Below, piece after piece: positions 21,405 to 31,195 of a stretch of DNA of 64,000 bases (position 1 is its first letter; each line of letters starts with the position of its first letter). A program made the translations under genes and the position numbers. The notes under the pieces were generated by a model. It was not told where the DNA came from, did no database searches, and saw only the letters and a list, made by a program, of their open reading frames with translations. Origin of the DNA: Perognathus longimembris pacificus (lineage: Eukaryota; Chordata; Mammalia; Rodentia; Heteromyidae); the NCBI RefSeq assembly GCF_023159225.1, contig NC_063176.1, forward strand, positions 33,521,786 to 33,585,785, read 5' to 3'.

Positions 21405-23605
21405 TGATAAGCCAGTGTTATTTCACTCAGTAAAACTTTTTCCAAGTCCTTCCATTTCCTTACAAATGGGGCAATGTCATTCTTTGACAGAGGCATTAAA
21501 TTCCATTGCATATATGTACCACATTTTCCTGATCCATTCTTCTACTGAGGGGCATCTGGGTTGGTTCCAAATTCTAGCTATGACAAATTGTGCTGCGATG
21601 AACATTGTTGTGCGGGTGGCTTTAGTGTGTTCTTGTTTGTGGTCTTTTGGATAGATACCCAAATGTGGGGCTGCTGGGTCATAGGGGAGTTCTATCTTTA
21701 GCCTTCTGAGGAATCTCCATACTGGTTGCCAGAGTGGCTGAACCAGTTTACATTCCCACCAACAATGAAGCAGGGTTCCCTTTTGGCCACATCCCCTCCA
21801 ACAATTGTTATTGTTAGATTTCTTGATATATGACATTCTTACTGGGGTTAGATGGAATCTTAATGTTGTTTTGATTTGCATTTCTTTTATGGTCAGTGAT
21901 GTAGAGCACTTTTTCATATGTCTCTTGGCCATTCTTATTTCCTCTTCAGAGAAGTCTCTGTTTAAGCCTTTAGCCCACTTGATGAGGGGGCTATTGGTTC
22001 TGTGCTGTTTTGTTTTGGAGGAAGGTAATTTTTTTAGTTCTGCATATATTTTAGATATGAGGCCTTTGTCCGTTGAATGGCCAGTAAAGATCTTCCAATA
22101 TGTGGGCTTTCTGTTTATCTTGCGAGCTATGTCCTTTGCCCTGCAGAAGCTCTGCAGTTTGATGCAGTCCCATTTGTCCAACCTTTCTTTGATTTGTAGC
22201 CTTTTTGGATCTTGGTTAAGGAAGTTCGTCCTGCACCAAGGAGCCCAAGTGTTTTTCCTACTCCTTCAGTGTTTTCAGGGTGTCTGTTTTGATTTTGAGG
22301 GCTTTGATCCATTTAGAATTGATTTTGGTGCAGGGTGATATATAAGGATCTAGTTTTAGTTTGTTGCATGTATTTAACCAGTTTTGCCAGCACCATTTGT
22401 TATAGAGGCTGTCTTTCTTCTAGACTATTGTTTTAGCTCCTTTATCAAAGATTAAGTAGGCGTACTTCTGTGGGTTCATTTCTGGGTCTTCAATTCTGTT
22501 CCATTGGTCTTCAGGCCTGTTCCGGTGCCAATACCAAGGTGTTTCCGTTACTATAGCTTTATAATACAGCTTGAAGTTGGGTATTGTAATTCCTCCAGGA
22601 CTGTTCTTTCTTCTTATGACTGTTTTTGCTATTCTAGGTCTTTTATTGTTCCATATGAATTTCTGGATTGTTTTGTCTATTTCATTAAAAAAGGTGTTGG
22701 GTTATTAATGGGTATTGCATTGAATTTGTAGATAGCCTTTGGCAACATTGACATTTTGATTATATTAATCCTCCCAATCCAGGAGCATGGGAGGTTTTTC
22801 AATTTCCTTAGTTCTGCCTTAATTTCATTTTTCATGTTTTTAAAGTTCTCATCATAGAGGTCTTTCACGTCTTTTGTTAAGGTTATTCCTAGGTATTTTA
22901 TGTTTTTTGAGGCTACTGCAAAAGGAGTTACTTTCCTGATTTCAGCCTCAGTCTTTGGGTCGTTAGTATAGAGAAAGGCCATTGATTTTTGAAGATTCAT
23001 TTTATATCCTGCAACGTTGCCAAAGTTTTGGATCAGCTCTAGTAGCTTGGGGATAGAGTCTATGGGGTTCTTTAGGTATAGGATCATGTCATCTGCGAAG
23101 AGAGAAAGTTTAACTTCATCTTTTCCTATTTGGATCCCCTTTATATTTTCTTCTTGCCTAATTGCTCTGGCTAGGAATTCTAGTACTATGTTGAAGAGAA
23201 GGAGAGACAGTGGACATCCCCATATTGTTCCTGATTTTAAAGGGAATGGCTTTAGTTTTTCACCATTTAGAGTTATGCTTGCTGTTGTTTTGTCATAAAC
23301 TGCCTTGATTATATTCAGGAATGTTCCCTGGAATCCCAGTTTTTCCAGGGCTTTTAGCATAAATGGGTGCTGGATTTTATCGAACGCTTTTTCCGCATCC
23401 AGTGATATAACCATGTGCTTCTTTACCTTGCTTTTGTTGATGTTGTGGATTACACTAATTGACTTGTGTTTATTGAACCAACTTTGCATCCCTGGGTTGA
23501 ATCCAGTTTGATCGTGGTGTATGATTTTTTTGATGACCTGTTGAAGGCCATTTGGCCAGAATTTTGTTGAGAATGTTTGCGTCTATGTTCGTCAGGGAAA
23601 TCGGT
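21405..23605 (-). mobile_element. L1 ORF2 segment lacking both ends
   Basis: Minus-strand ORF2 from the middle of reverse transcriptase (23489) to the C-terminus (about 21430). Two long frames at 22677-23489 (270 codons) and 21477-22181 (234 codons) lie in the same phase, separated by small indels such as the one in the A/T run near 22687. The RT frame keeps [15 protein letters not shown] and [10 protein letters not shown], but the [10 protein letters not shown] motif of the full-length copy reads [10 protein letters not shown]. The C-terminal frame keeps WRGCGQKGTLLHCWWECK. Unusually, the 3'UTR and A tail are missing: homology stops at about 21405. Confidence 0.9.
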
Positions 23606-24102
23606 TATGGGACAATTTTAGTCCATGGAAAATGCCTGTGGTCAAAAAAATAATGAGGTTAAAAAAATGTTGAAGAATATATTTTAAAGCATTGGCCAGG
23701 GTCAATGTCAAAATCAGATTTCATTTTCTAGATACCTGTAACAACGTTTTTAATAGTGTTTGTATTAAAAAGCCATTGATCCTTCCTCAATTAATGCTGG
23801 GTATAGAATTCATGTACATTAAACATATCTGATAATAGATTGCTTGATTTCAAACCACTTCCCTTATTATTTTAATTATATTATTTTACTGTGTCCTGAC
23901 AATGAGAGAAGCCTACCAATGCTATAATCTACATTTCTTGCATAGATATATTTTTATTTTTTCTTTTCTTTATAGTTAATATTTTATAGTTTGATTAAAT
24001 GTTATGATGTTGAACATGTTTTATTTTTCTTCCTTAGAGTTGGAATAATTAGTCTTGTAATAGTAAATAAAATTTTATTTTTGTGTATATGTTTTATCTA
24101 TT
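23606..24102. other. unrecognised AT-rich sequence
   Basis: Nothing recognised. Confidence 0.45.
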
Positions 24103-24104
24103 TA

Positions 24105-24215
24105 TTTACTTAAAGTCAGATCCATTACACTATGTACTCCAGATTGACCTCAAATACATGGTCTTCCTGCAGCAGCCCCTCAAGTACTGGAATTACACAG
24201 GTGTGTATCTGCTCT
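24105..24215 (-). mobile_element. B1-like SINE, antisense, old
   Basis: The reversed 7SL-derived core is visible: ACTCCAGATTGACCTCAAAT and CCCCTCAAGTACTGGAATTA, then CAGGTGTGTA. It is divergent and monomeric. Confidence 0.65.
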
Positions 24216-24384
24216 GAACACTTATTTAACTTTGATTTCATTATGTGTGTAGGAGAAGGGGATTAATTAATAAAAGTACTATGAGTCTGAGTTTAACAAA
24301 AAATTGTTATCATGGAATCAATGGATAAAGAAGCAAAAAGAGGTTAAGAGGTAAATCTTAATGCCTTTCCTATTTTCTCTTTAA

Positions 24385-24480
24385 AAATTGTATTGTTACT
24401 ATAATGGCAATATACAGAGAGGTTATAATATATGTTGCATTTTTTCACCCTTTCACCCTTTGTTGCTCCATTTCTATGAC
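24385..24480 (-). mobile_element. possible L1 3'-end scrap, antisense
   Basis: ATTGTTACTATAATGGCAAT and ACAGAGAGGTTATAATATATG resemble the reversed L1 terminus, with a pyrimidine-rich stretch after it. Weak. Confidence 0.35.
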
Positions 24481-25004
24481 TCCCCTTACACTCTCAAAGA
24501 TAGCTAAATGAACAAATAAGACAAAGCAAAACAAAATGAATGAAAAACAGAAAAGAAAATATTTTAGCCCTCTTTATATAATGTGACTTAAAAGAACAGT
24601 CTGGATAGAATATGTCTTTAGTACCAGTGAGTCCTTGGGTTAAAAAAAATCTAATATGTATGTCAGAATTAAAGTCTAGGATTGCAATAGTATATCCACA
24701 AGTAACAAGTTTCTGTTTAAATTTAAAGTTTGATGTCTCATTATTCTAGTCATTTTATGAGTACTCAGTAGCCACATGTATCTAGTAAGTATTATAGAAA
24801 TAAAGTGAAAAGACTACATTCCCATTAGTTAGACAGTGCTGATACAGAATTAATGTGAAGTTCAGAAGAGAGATAAGCCTACCATTGACAGAGGAGTACT
24901 TCAAACATCAAGAGAAAAATGACATGTCTAATATTGGAAGAGGCAAGTCAGAACAAACTTACTAAATATGCAATATCAGAAAAAATGATTCATAAAGTTG
25001 TTAA
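24481..25004. other. unrecognised sequence
   Basis: Nothing recognised. Confidence 0.45.
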
Positions 25005-25006
25005 AA

Positions 25007-25235
25007 TCTTATATACGGGGGCTGGGGATATGGCCTAGTGGCAAGAGTGCTTGCCTTGTGTACATGAGGCCCTGGGTTCAATTCCCCAGCACCACATATA
25101 CAGAAAACGGCCAGAAGTGGTGCTGTGGCTCAAGTGGCAGAGTGCTGGTCTTGAGCAAGAAAGAAGCCAGGGAGAGTGCTCAGGCCCTGAGTCCAAGCCC
25201 CAGGACTGGCCAAAAAAAAAAAAAAAGTCTTATAT
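25007..25235 (+). mobile_element. ID-type dimeric SINE (IDL-Geo-like), well preserved
   Basis: A near-consensus copy from about 25016. The head reads GGGGCTGGGGATATGGCC, the B box GGTTCAATTCC, then CCCCAGCACCACATATACAG. The right half carries GTGGCTCAAGTGGCAGAGTG, and the copy ends CCCCAGGACTGGCC plus A14. TCTTATAT flanks it at 25007-25014 and 25228-25235. The polymerase III A and B boxes sit in the tRNA-like head, so it could in principle be transcribed. Confidence 0.92.
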
Positions 25236-25404
25236 TTGTGAATACATATATGCATACATGCATGCATATGTAAATATTTCTGCTATCCATTTCCTGAAAT
25301 TCAAGGTAGAGTCTGAAATCTTAGACTTCAGTCATCTAATGATTAAGAAACTGTCTCTGAGCTGAATAAATCAAGAAAATGTGGTAGGTCTACACAATTT
25401 AATT
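25236..25404. other. short TA/CATG repeat and unique sequence
   Basis: An ATACATATATGCATACATGC run follows the SINE; the remainder is unrecognised. Confidence 0.45.
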
Positions 25405-25618
25405 CTCTACTCCCATCAGAAAGAATGGCATTGCCCCGTTTGTAAGAAAATTGAAAGACTTTGGGGAAAATTATATTATGCAAAGCAAGCCAGACCCAAA
25501 GAAACACAGGCTGCATGATTTCCCTCACTTGTAATAAATAGAATATGTCTATGATATTCTTAGCAGAGGATCACAATAGCTCAATAGCTAGAATCTTATT
25601 AAAATGAATTCTAAGAAA
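25405..25618 (+). mobile_element. L1 fragment, ORF2 end to mid-3'UTR
   Basis: CATCAGAAAGAATGGCATTG through AAGCCAGACCCAAAGAAACA and GAGGATCACAATAGCTCAAT matches the stretch just after the cysteine region in the copy at 9.85-10.02 kb. It has neither the true 5' part nor the 3' end. Diverged. Confidence 0.75.
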
Positions 25619-25689
25619 CAGAAACAAAATGTTTTTATCATGTAGTTTGTAGTTTTTACAATGTAATGTTTATAGAGATACAACTATGA

Positions 25690-25935
25690 AAGAAAGAACA
25701 AAAGCATGCTTATTTGCAAATGATAAGATCCTGTACTTTAACAACAACAAAAACCCTAAGAATTCTACCTCAAACTTCTCAAATCTGACAAATAATGTCA
25801 ACAAAGTAACAAGACAAAACAACCATACAAATATCAATAGCTTTTCTATATGCCAGTAATAAATAGGCTGATAAATAAATTGGACAAAGAATCCTCTTCG
25901 TAGTAGCTCTGAGAACATCTGGAAATAAACATAAT
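25690..25935 (+). mobile_element. old L1 reverse-transcriptase remnant
   Basis: Translation gives a decayed version of the L1 RT active-site region (LFANDKILYF where the young copies read [10 protein letters not shown]), followed by an asparagine-rich segment. It belongs to a much older L1 than the flanking fragments. Confidence 0.5.
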
Positions 25936-26324
25936 AAGGAGGTAAAAGTAATGCTGATTATAGTGATTTCTTTTTTAGGGAAGTCACTAATTTTCTCCTG
26001 ACCTCTTTGGCTTTCCTGTATAAAGTTAATACCAAGACCTTTTGTTTGATTGCTGAAGTTGCCTAAACGTTGTGCAATATATAGTGTGTTTATTTTTGTC
26101 AGCACATCTATTTATAGATAAGCTGAAATGTTAATGCTCCATAGAGTGTCATACTCCTCAAGATAACTGTCTCAAGTGAACAATCACATTTTATATGTGG
26201 CCTAATGCTCCAATTATCTCAACCACACTTTAGTATCTTGAGCTAAAAGAAAGAGCATATAAATACTTTTCACCACTCTTTCATTTTTTTAAATATAGCT
26301 AGAACTCAAATTTGTGTACCTAAA
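25936..26324. other. unrecognised sequence
   Basis: A minus frame overlapping here (25779-26105) has a faint L1-like stretch (GNFSNQTKGLGINF), but I cannot settle orientation or family. Confidence 0.35.
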
Positions 26325-26500
26325 TATATTCCACAAGAAAAATAGACTCTATGGTGTCCCTCATCTGGAATAATTAGCACATGCCTCGGATAATCCCATC
26401 AGAAGATCACAATAGCTGAATACCTATGTACATATGAACACATATATCTGAAGATGATGCTAAGTGAAATGAACTCCAAGTTATGGAAATAAATGGTTTA
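26325..26500 (+). mobile_element. L1 3'UTR fragment
   Basis: ACTCTATGGTGTCCCTCATC, GGAATAATTAGCACATGCC and GATGATGCTAAGTGAAATGA match the segment near 9945-10070 of the twin-primed copy. It overlaps in L1 coordinates with the fragment at 25405-25618, so the two are separate insertions or a duplication. Confidence 0.75.
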
Positions 26501-26502
26501 CC

Positions 26503-26562
26503 ACACAGTCTGGCTGGTTTTGAACTCGAAATGCACATGTACATCCTGAGCAATCTTTCAGA
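26503..26562 (-). mobile_element. B1-like scrap, antisense
   Basis: CAGTCTGGCTGGTTTTGAAC is a reversed B1 core; only about 60 bp recognisable. Confidence 0.4.
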
Positions 26563-27911
26563 GGCCTTTTACAATAACAATCAAAGGTATTCTTGGGTTA
26601 CAGTGTAGCATAATGAACCACTTTGTATTTGTTTAAGAGATTGTTAAGATAGTTATTCATGCATATTGCAAATTTTTTTTCTAACAGAGCTATCAAGGAA
26701 CACAAAGATAAGCTAGTGGACATTGACCCAGATCCCTCACTATATTTTTGAATTATTCTTTAACAAATAATTCAATTAATAATACATAGCCATTTTGAGA
26801 AGCTCAGGAAATACAAATTATAAATAGTATCATTTCCCTTTCCCCACAGAGACCATTTGAAAGTAAATCATATGTACATGAAATATTTAGGGAAGAGCTA
26901 GAAAGGGGACAATATGTCATTTCTCATGTGTATATTCTTTGTTATAGTGTCTAATAAAAAACAAACAGGGATTATAAATTATTTTCATTGTAAGAATTGT
27001 AAGACATAAAATGTCAAACAGAATGTCTCATTTTATTGAATTCCTTTTTGTGATTGATGATAGTAACTATCTGTCTTATCAGTTTAGGCAAGGAAAAATT
27101 CATCAGCTTATGAGTATTTAATATGAGTTGATTTCTTATTACCAATATGCACATCTTCAGAAGTGACTGTAAAAGTAAGACAGAGGTTCTCTATGATGAA
27201 ATGCCAAAAATATATTTAGTCTGTGGAATACATGTTCTGCCATCTTGACATGCAGGTAAATAATCTAGGGACATTTATCTAAATGTTCAGAAAAACAATC
27301 ATGCACTCATATCAACACTGAAGATAAAAATTCTGATAGTTTTCCCTGGAGCTTTGTTATGATGACATTTCTGACAAAAGTTTGATTCCATTTTTCTAAA
27401 TAAGATAACTAAGAAAATTCCTGGCACTTATTTGTCTTAAATAGGCAGGAGAAGAGAATGAGTTATATCTGTTCAAATACCCTGAGACTCTGCTAGTTCA
27501 AATATGTTAATGCCCTGGAAAAGAAAGTAGAACTTATAAGCTAATGTTGAGCTGCTAATTTAAGCCTCCTCAATAAGCAGACATCCTTTAATTATTGGAC
27601 CATATTTTAAATTTCTCAAACATACTTTAAACACTTTCTTAGTGTGAAACATGGTAGCAGCTTATGACCTTGTAGGGTCAAGTAACATATAGTATAATCT
27701 CATAGAAAAGGAGCCTACATGTTATTCCATAGGCTATAGGGAAAATAATGGGCTCTTTAAGCTATTTCAAAGTAAACTGAAATAACTTAAATTGAAGTTT
27801 TGAGTGGGAGCAGTACAAAATATTTTTTGTCAAGCAGGCAAATGTATAGTTTAAGGGAAAAAGAGCTAGGCCTAAAAAGAGGCACAAGGGATGAGAATAG
27901 AAGAGTTGTTA
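26563..27911. other. unrecognised AT-rich sequence
   Basis: No gene, SINE or L1 signature recognised over 1.3 kb. Confidence 0.5.
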
Positions 27912-28003
27912 AGAGTCAGGCATGGTAGCTCACATTTAAAATTCCAGCATTTATTGAGGTGGAGATCAGAAATACTGTATTTCAAGGCCAGCCCAGGCCA
28001 CGG

Positions 28004-28045
<42 letters not shown>

Positions 28046-28062
28046 CTGACAAACCCTGTCTC
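27912..28062 (+). mobile_element. B1-like SINE with CA repeat
   Basis: AGGCATGGTAGCTCACATTT, TCAAGGCCAGCCCAGGCCA and the tail-side CCCTGTCTCAAAACACA are typical of a B1-like monomer. A CA microsatellite (28005-28043) interrupts it. Confidence 0.7.
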
Positions 28063-28262
28063 AAAACACATGCTAGGTGTGATTACATATTCTTTAATCC
28101 TAGCTACAAGAGAGGTATAGATTAAGTATTGTGGTCTAAGGCTGGCTCAGTAAAACTCCATTAGAACCTGTCTGAAAAATGATTAAAACCAGAACAATTG
28201 GGGGGTGTAGCTCAAGCAGTAGACCTTGAGTTCAAATCTCGCTATGGATGCAAAAGAAAGCA
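28063..28262 (+). mobile_element. B1-plus-ID-like dimeric SINE, diverged
   Basis: TTTAATCCTAGCTACAAGAG and AAGGCTGGCTCAGTAAAAC form a B1-like half. GGGGTGTAGCTCAAGCAGTAG with GAGTTCAAATCTCGC forms a tRNA/ID-like half, followed by an A-rich tail. An old copy abutting the previous SINE. Confidence 0.6.
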
Positions 28263-28284
28263 AGAAAACAAAAAGCAAAAATGG

Positions 28285-28600
28285 CAGGAACGAGGGAAGA
28301 AGAGAGCAAGAGAAGGAGAGGGAGGATGGAAAGCAGGGAGGAATTGAAGGAAGAAAAATGGATAGGAGAAACGGAAGAAGGAAGAGTGGGAGGGAGAGAG
28401 GAAGGAAAGGAGGGAGGGAAAGGAAGGAAGGAAGGAAGGAAGGAAGAAAGGAAAGGAGGGAGGGAGGGAGGGAGGGAGGGAGGGAGGGAGGGAAGGAGGA
28501 AGGAAAGAAGGGAGGGAGGGAGGTAAGGAGAGAGGGAGGGAAGGAGGAAGGAAGAGAGGGAGGGAGGGAAGGAGGGAGGTTGGAAGGAAGAAAAAAGGCA
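28285..28600 (+). repeat. long purine tract (GGAA/GGGA)n
   Basis: About 315 bp of almost pure G/A on the plus strand, with a GGAA block (28420-28445) and a GGGA block (28457-28492). It likely expanded from the tail of the preceding SINE. Translated frames across it are compositional. Confidence 0.93.
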
Positions 28601-28989
28601 GAAATAGTTATCAAATTCAAAGAAATATTTCAGAGTTGAATCAACAGAATTTTGTGATGTTTGAATGTAGTAGATATTGATTGTGAATTAATTAAACTAA
28701 GTTTGAACTTTCAAAGTGAGAAAATATATTCAAGGTCAATAAAGTAATTAATTAGAAATAATATGGAACCATTAAATTCAGGTTTCCATTTCAGTGGGAG
28801 GTCTACAATGGTTTAATATAAAAGTCAAAATTTTATCTCTAAGGACCAGCTAATAGGATGCTAAAATCACTCATTTATTACCATCTTGTATGAATATTAA
28901 GAAGATATTTATTTAATGGCTGGTATTTTATTGAATGGAAGCCATAGTGCAGAGATCATAAACATTAACTGTGGATGAAATGTGAATTG
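28601..28989. other. unrecognised sequence
   Basis: Nothing recognised. Confidence 0.45.
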
Positions 28990-29255
28990 GGCTAAGAGCA
29001 GGTGAGTCATGCCTATATAACCATAGCTACTCAGAAGGCTAAGATCTGAAGATCATGGTTCAGAGCCAGCCTAGACAGAAAAGTCTGCAAGACTGTAATG
29101 TCCAATTAATCATCCACAAAAGAACCTGGAAGTGGAGCTTTGGCTCAATCCCTAGAGCTCTAGCTTTGAGCACAACAACTCAGGAACAGCACCCAGTCCC
29201 TAGGTTCAAGCTCCAGAACTAACACCAAAAACAACACCAATAAAAAAAGGTGAAT
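28990..29255 (+). mobile_element. B1-plus-ID dimeric SINE, old
   Basis: CATAGCTACTCAGAAGGCTA, CAGAGCCAGCCTAGACAG and GTCCAATTAATCATCCAC give the left half and linker. TGGAAGTGGAGCTTTGGCTC and AGGTTCAAGCTCCAGAAC give the right half. Substitutions are frequent. Confidence 0.8.
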
Positions 29256-29370
29256 TGGAATCAAAATGATAGATTTCCGAGTACGATGAACTCCAAGCAA
29301 ATAATGGGTTGGGAGAGAAGCACAAGTCATAAGATATGACATTGTTAGAAAATATGCCTAAGTGTATTTA

Positions 29371-29490
29371 AAAAATATATTTTATTGTTGTTGTACAGTG
29401 ATGAACATAGGGGCTATGGTTACATAAGTAAGTAATGAGTACACTTCTTTTTGCGTCATGTCACTGCTTCCCTTGCTCTCTTAAATACAT
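29371..29490 (-). mobile_element. L1 3'-end fragment, antisense
   Basis: TTTTATTGTTGTTGTACAGTG and GGGGCTATGGTTACATAAG match the reversed L1 terminus. It is short and diverged. Confidence 0.6.
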
Positions 29491-30204
29491 TTTTAAAAAC
29501 AAAATTTCCATTGGTTTTGATGGAAGTGTTTTGAATCCTAGCATTCCCTATTTATTTTCTGTGTGTGGGCTTTTTCTTTGTACTCAGTAAACATGCATTG
29601 TTATTATTCACTGAGATAATGTTAATGAGAGCAGCATGTCACAAGACAGGCACACCTGATAGTCTTGCTGACCATGGGCTTCCAAAGGGATTGATTTTAT
29701 GGGATGAACTGGATAAGCACATTTTACTCCTGTCTCTTCTCCTACTTTTTAATATGTTCTCAGATTAACCTGGAAAAGGAAATAGGAGCTCCTTTACAAG
29801 TATTTTAACTTGGAGAAATAACAGTGGTTAATAAATAAAAACAACCTGATGTTTATACTGAATTTCACTGTTATTTACAATTTGGGGCTTGAGTTAAAAA
29901 AACACATGACTCCTTCCTTCTGGGAGGCTGCTGTTTCCTCTACACAGCAGCCCTTGTCTTTTCTTACCTGGTGTGGGAGGAGATTTTTCTGTGCTTCCAT
30001 TCATCACAAAATATGTATTTCTCTCCTCTGAACATATGCTTGAGTCACTCTTTGTGTTCCTACTTGATCAAGGCTGCCTAGTGTTATTTCTAGGAGAAAG
30101 AGTTGTGTTTTCTTCTTACTGTTTATTTTTTATTCAGGAAATGTAGGTACCAACACTGGTAAAGTGATAAGTATCTTAGAAAAATTCCCTTTAAGCATTT
30201 TATG
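29491..30204. other. unrecognised sequence
   Basis: No motif-bearing frame. The stretch 29880-30060 has an LTR-like feel (short CT-rich and GTGTGGGAGG segments) but no ends I can define. Confidence 0.35.
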
Positions 30205-30545
30205 TCCAAGTAGAATGTGACTGACATAGATTGGACATTTGCACACTTCCAATCTTTGCACGTTGAAATCTTTACTTAGTTGTGGAGGTTTTAGGAAATT
30301 GGGCCTGTGGGTCATGAAAGCAAAGCCCTTGTGAGTGGCATGAGGGTCTGCATTGGAAAAAGAAAATAGACTTGAGAAAGCAGCTTCATCCCTGTTCGGT
30401 GAGAGGATACCAGGCAAGGATGGTCATGTGTCGTCCGGAGATGGACTCTACCACCACATCTGGTATCTTGATTTTGGCATTCCAGTCCCGAGAACTGTAA
30501 TAGACAAATTGCTGTTCTCAATAAAACCACTCATTTGATCATACT
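30205..30545 (+). mobile_element. ERVL-MaLR-like LTR
   Basis: The order of landmarks follows MaLR LTRs. GTTGTGGAGGTTTTAGGAAA and GGGCCTGTGGGTCATGAAAG come first. GCAAAGCCCTTGTGAGTGGC follows, then a TATCTTGATTTTGGCATTCC block and GAACTGTAATAGACAAATTG with AATAAA just before the end. Strongly diverged; subfamily not resolvable by eye. Confidence 0.65.
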
Positions 30546-30959
30546 TTTTGTTGTAGAAGCCCATATAAACCAAGGTAATAATTTAGAGCAGGACTTTTTA
30601 AGATGGAAAATGATCAGTTAGAGACTCAGTCTCTCATTTTGTATTATGAAGCTAATAGATATTTTGTTGTTTTCTCAATAAGGACACTTGATGGATTGAT
30701 GATATCCATTAGAAGCATCGTATCAATACTTCTAATGCATGGGCTTTCCATATTCAACATCCCCATTGTAACTTCCCTTTTTCTCATACTTGGACATATC
30801 ACTATGTTCAAAAGTATGAAGCAAATGTGATTAAAATATTGTTCTAAAGTCCAACAAAAGTAAATTTATATTTTGTAAAATATCCACCTCTATTCTCTAA
30901 ACCTTGACTGTAAAATCATATAGCACTTAGGATAAGCTTTACAAGAATGGGAGACGTGG
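30546..30959. other. unrecognised sequence
   Basis: A 75-codon plus frame (30603-30830) with hydrophobic composition and no motif. Nothing else. Confidence 0.4.
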
Positions 30960-31195
30960 GCCGGCTCCAGTGCCTCACACCTGTAATCCTAGCTACTCAG
31001 GAGGCTGAGAGCTGAGAATAGGGTTTCCAAGCCAGCCAGAGCAGGAAAATCTATGAGACTCTTATCTCCAATTAACCACCAGAAAACCAGAAATGGCGCT
31101 GTGGCTCAAGTGATAGAGCGCTAGCCTTGAGCTGAAGAGCTCAGGGACAACCCCCAGGCCTACATTCAAGCCCCATGACAGACAAAAAAAGGGGA
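30960..31195 (+). mobile_element. B1-plus-ID dimeric SINE, well preserved
   Basis: Clear consensus-like copy: CCTCACACCTGTAATCCTAG, GCTACTCAGGAGGCTGAGAG, GAGACTCTTATCTCCAATTA, then GGCGCTGTGGCTCAAGTGAT and GCGCTAGCCTTGAGCTGAAG, an end at AGCCCCATGACAGAC and an A tail. It is the best reference copy of this family in the window. Confidence 0.92.

Noticed and set aside
20308..23605. The L1 3' end at 20308 as the missing end of the L1 at 21405-23605
   Set aside because: Wrong orientation and wrong side for either a simple or a twin-primed insertion; treated as separate elements.
25016..25100. tRNA-like A and B boxes
   Set aside because: They belong to the ID head of a SINE with a dimeric body and A tail, not to a tRNA gene. 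The same holds for 36762, 37874, 47776 and 50729.
28183..28639. 145- and 137-codon frames rich in Pro/Ser or Gly/Arg/Glu
   Set aside because: Composition of the purine tract on its two strands; not a protein gene.
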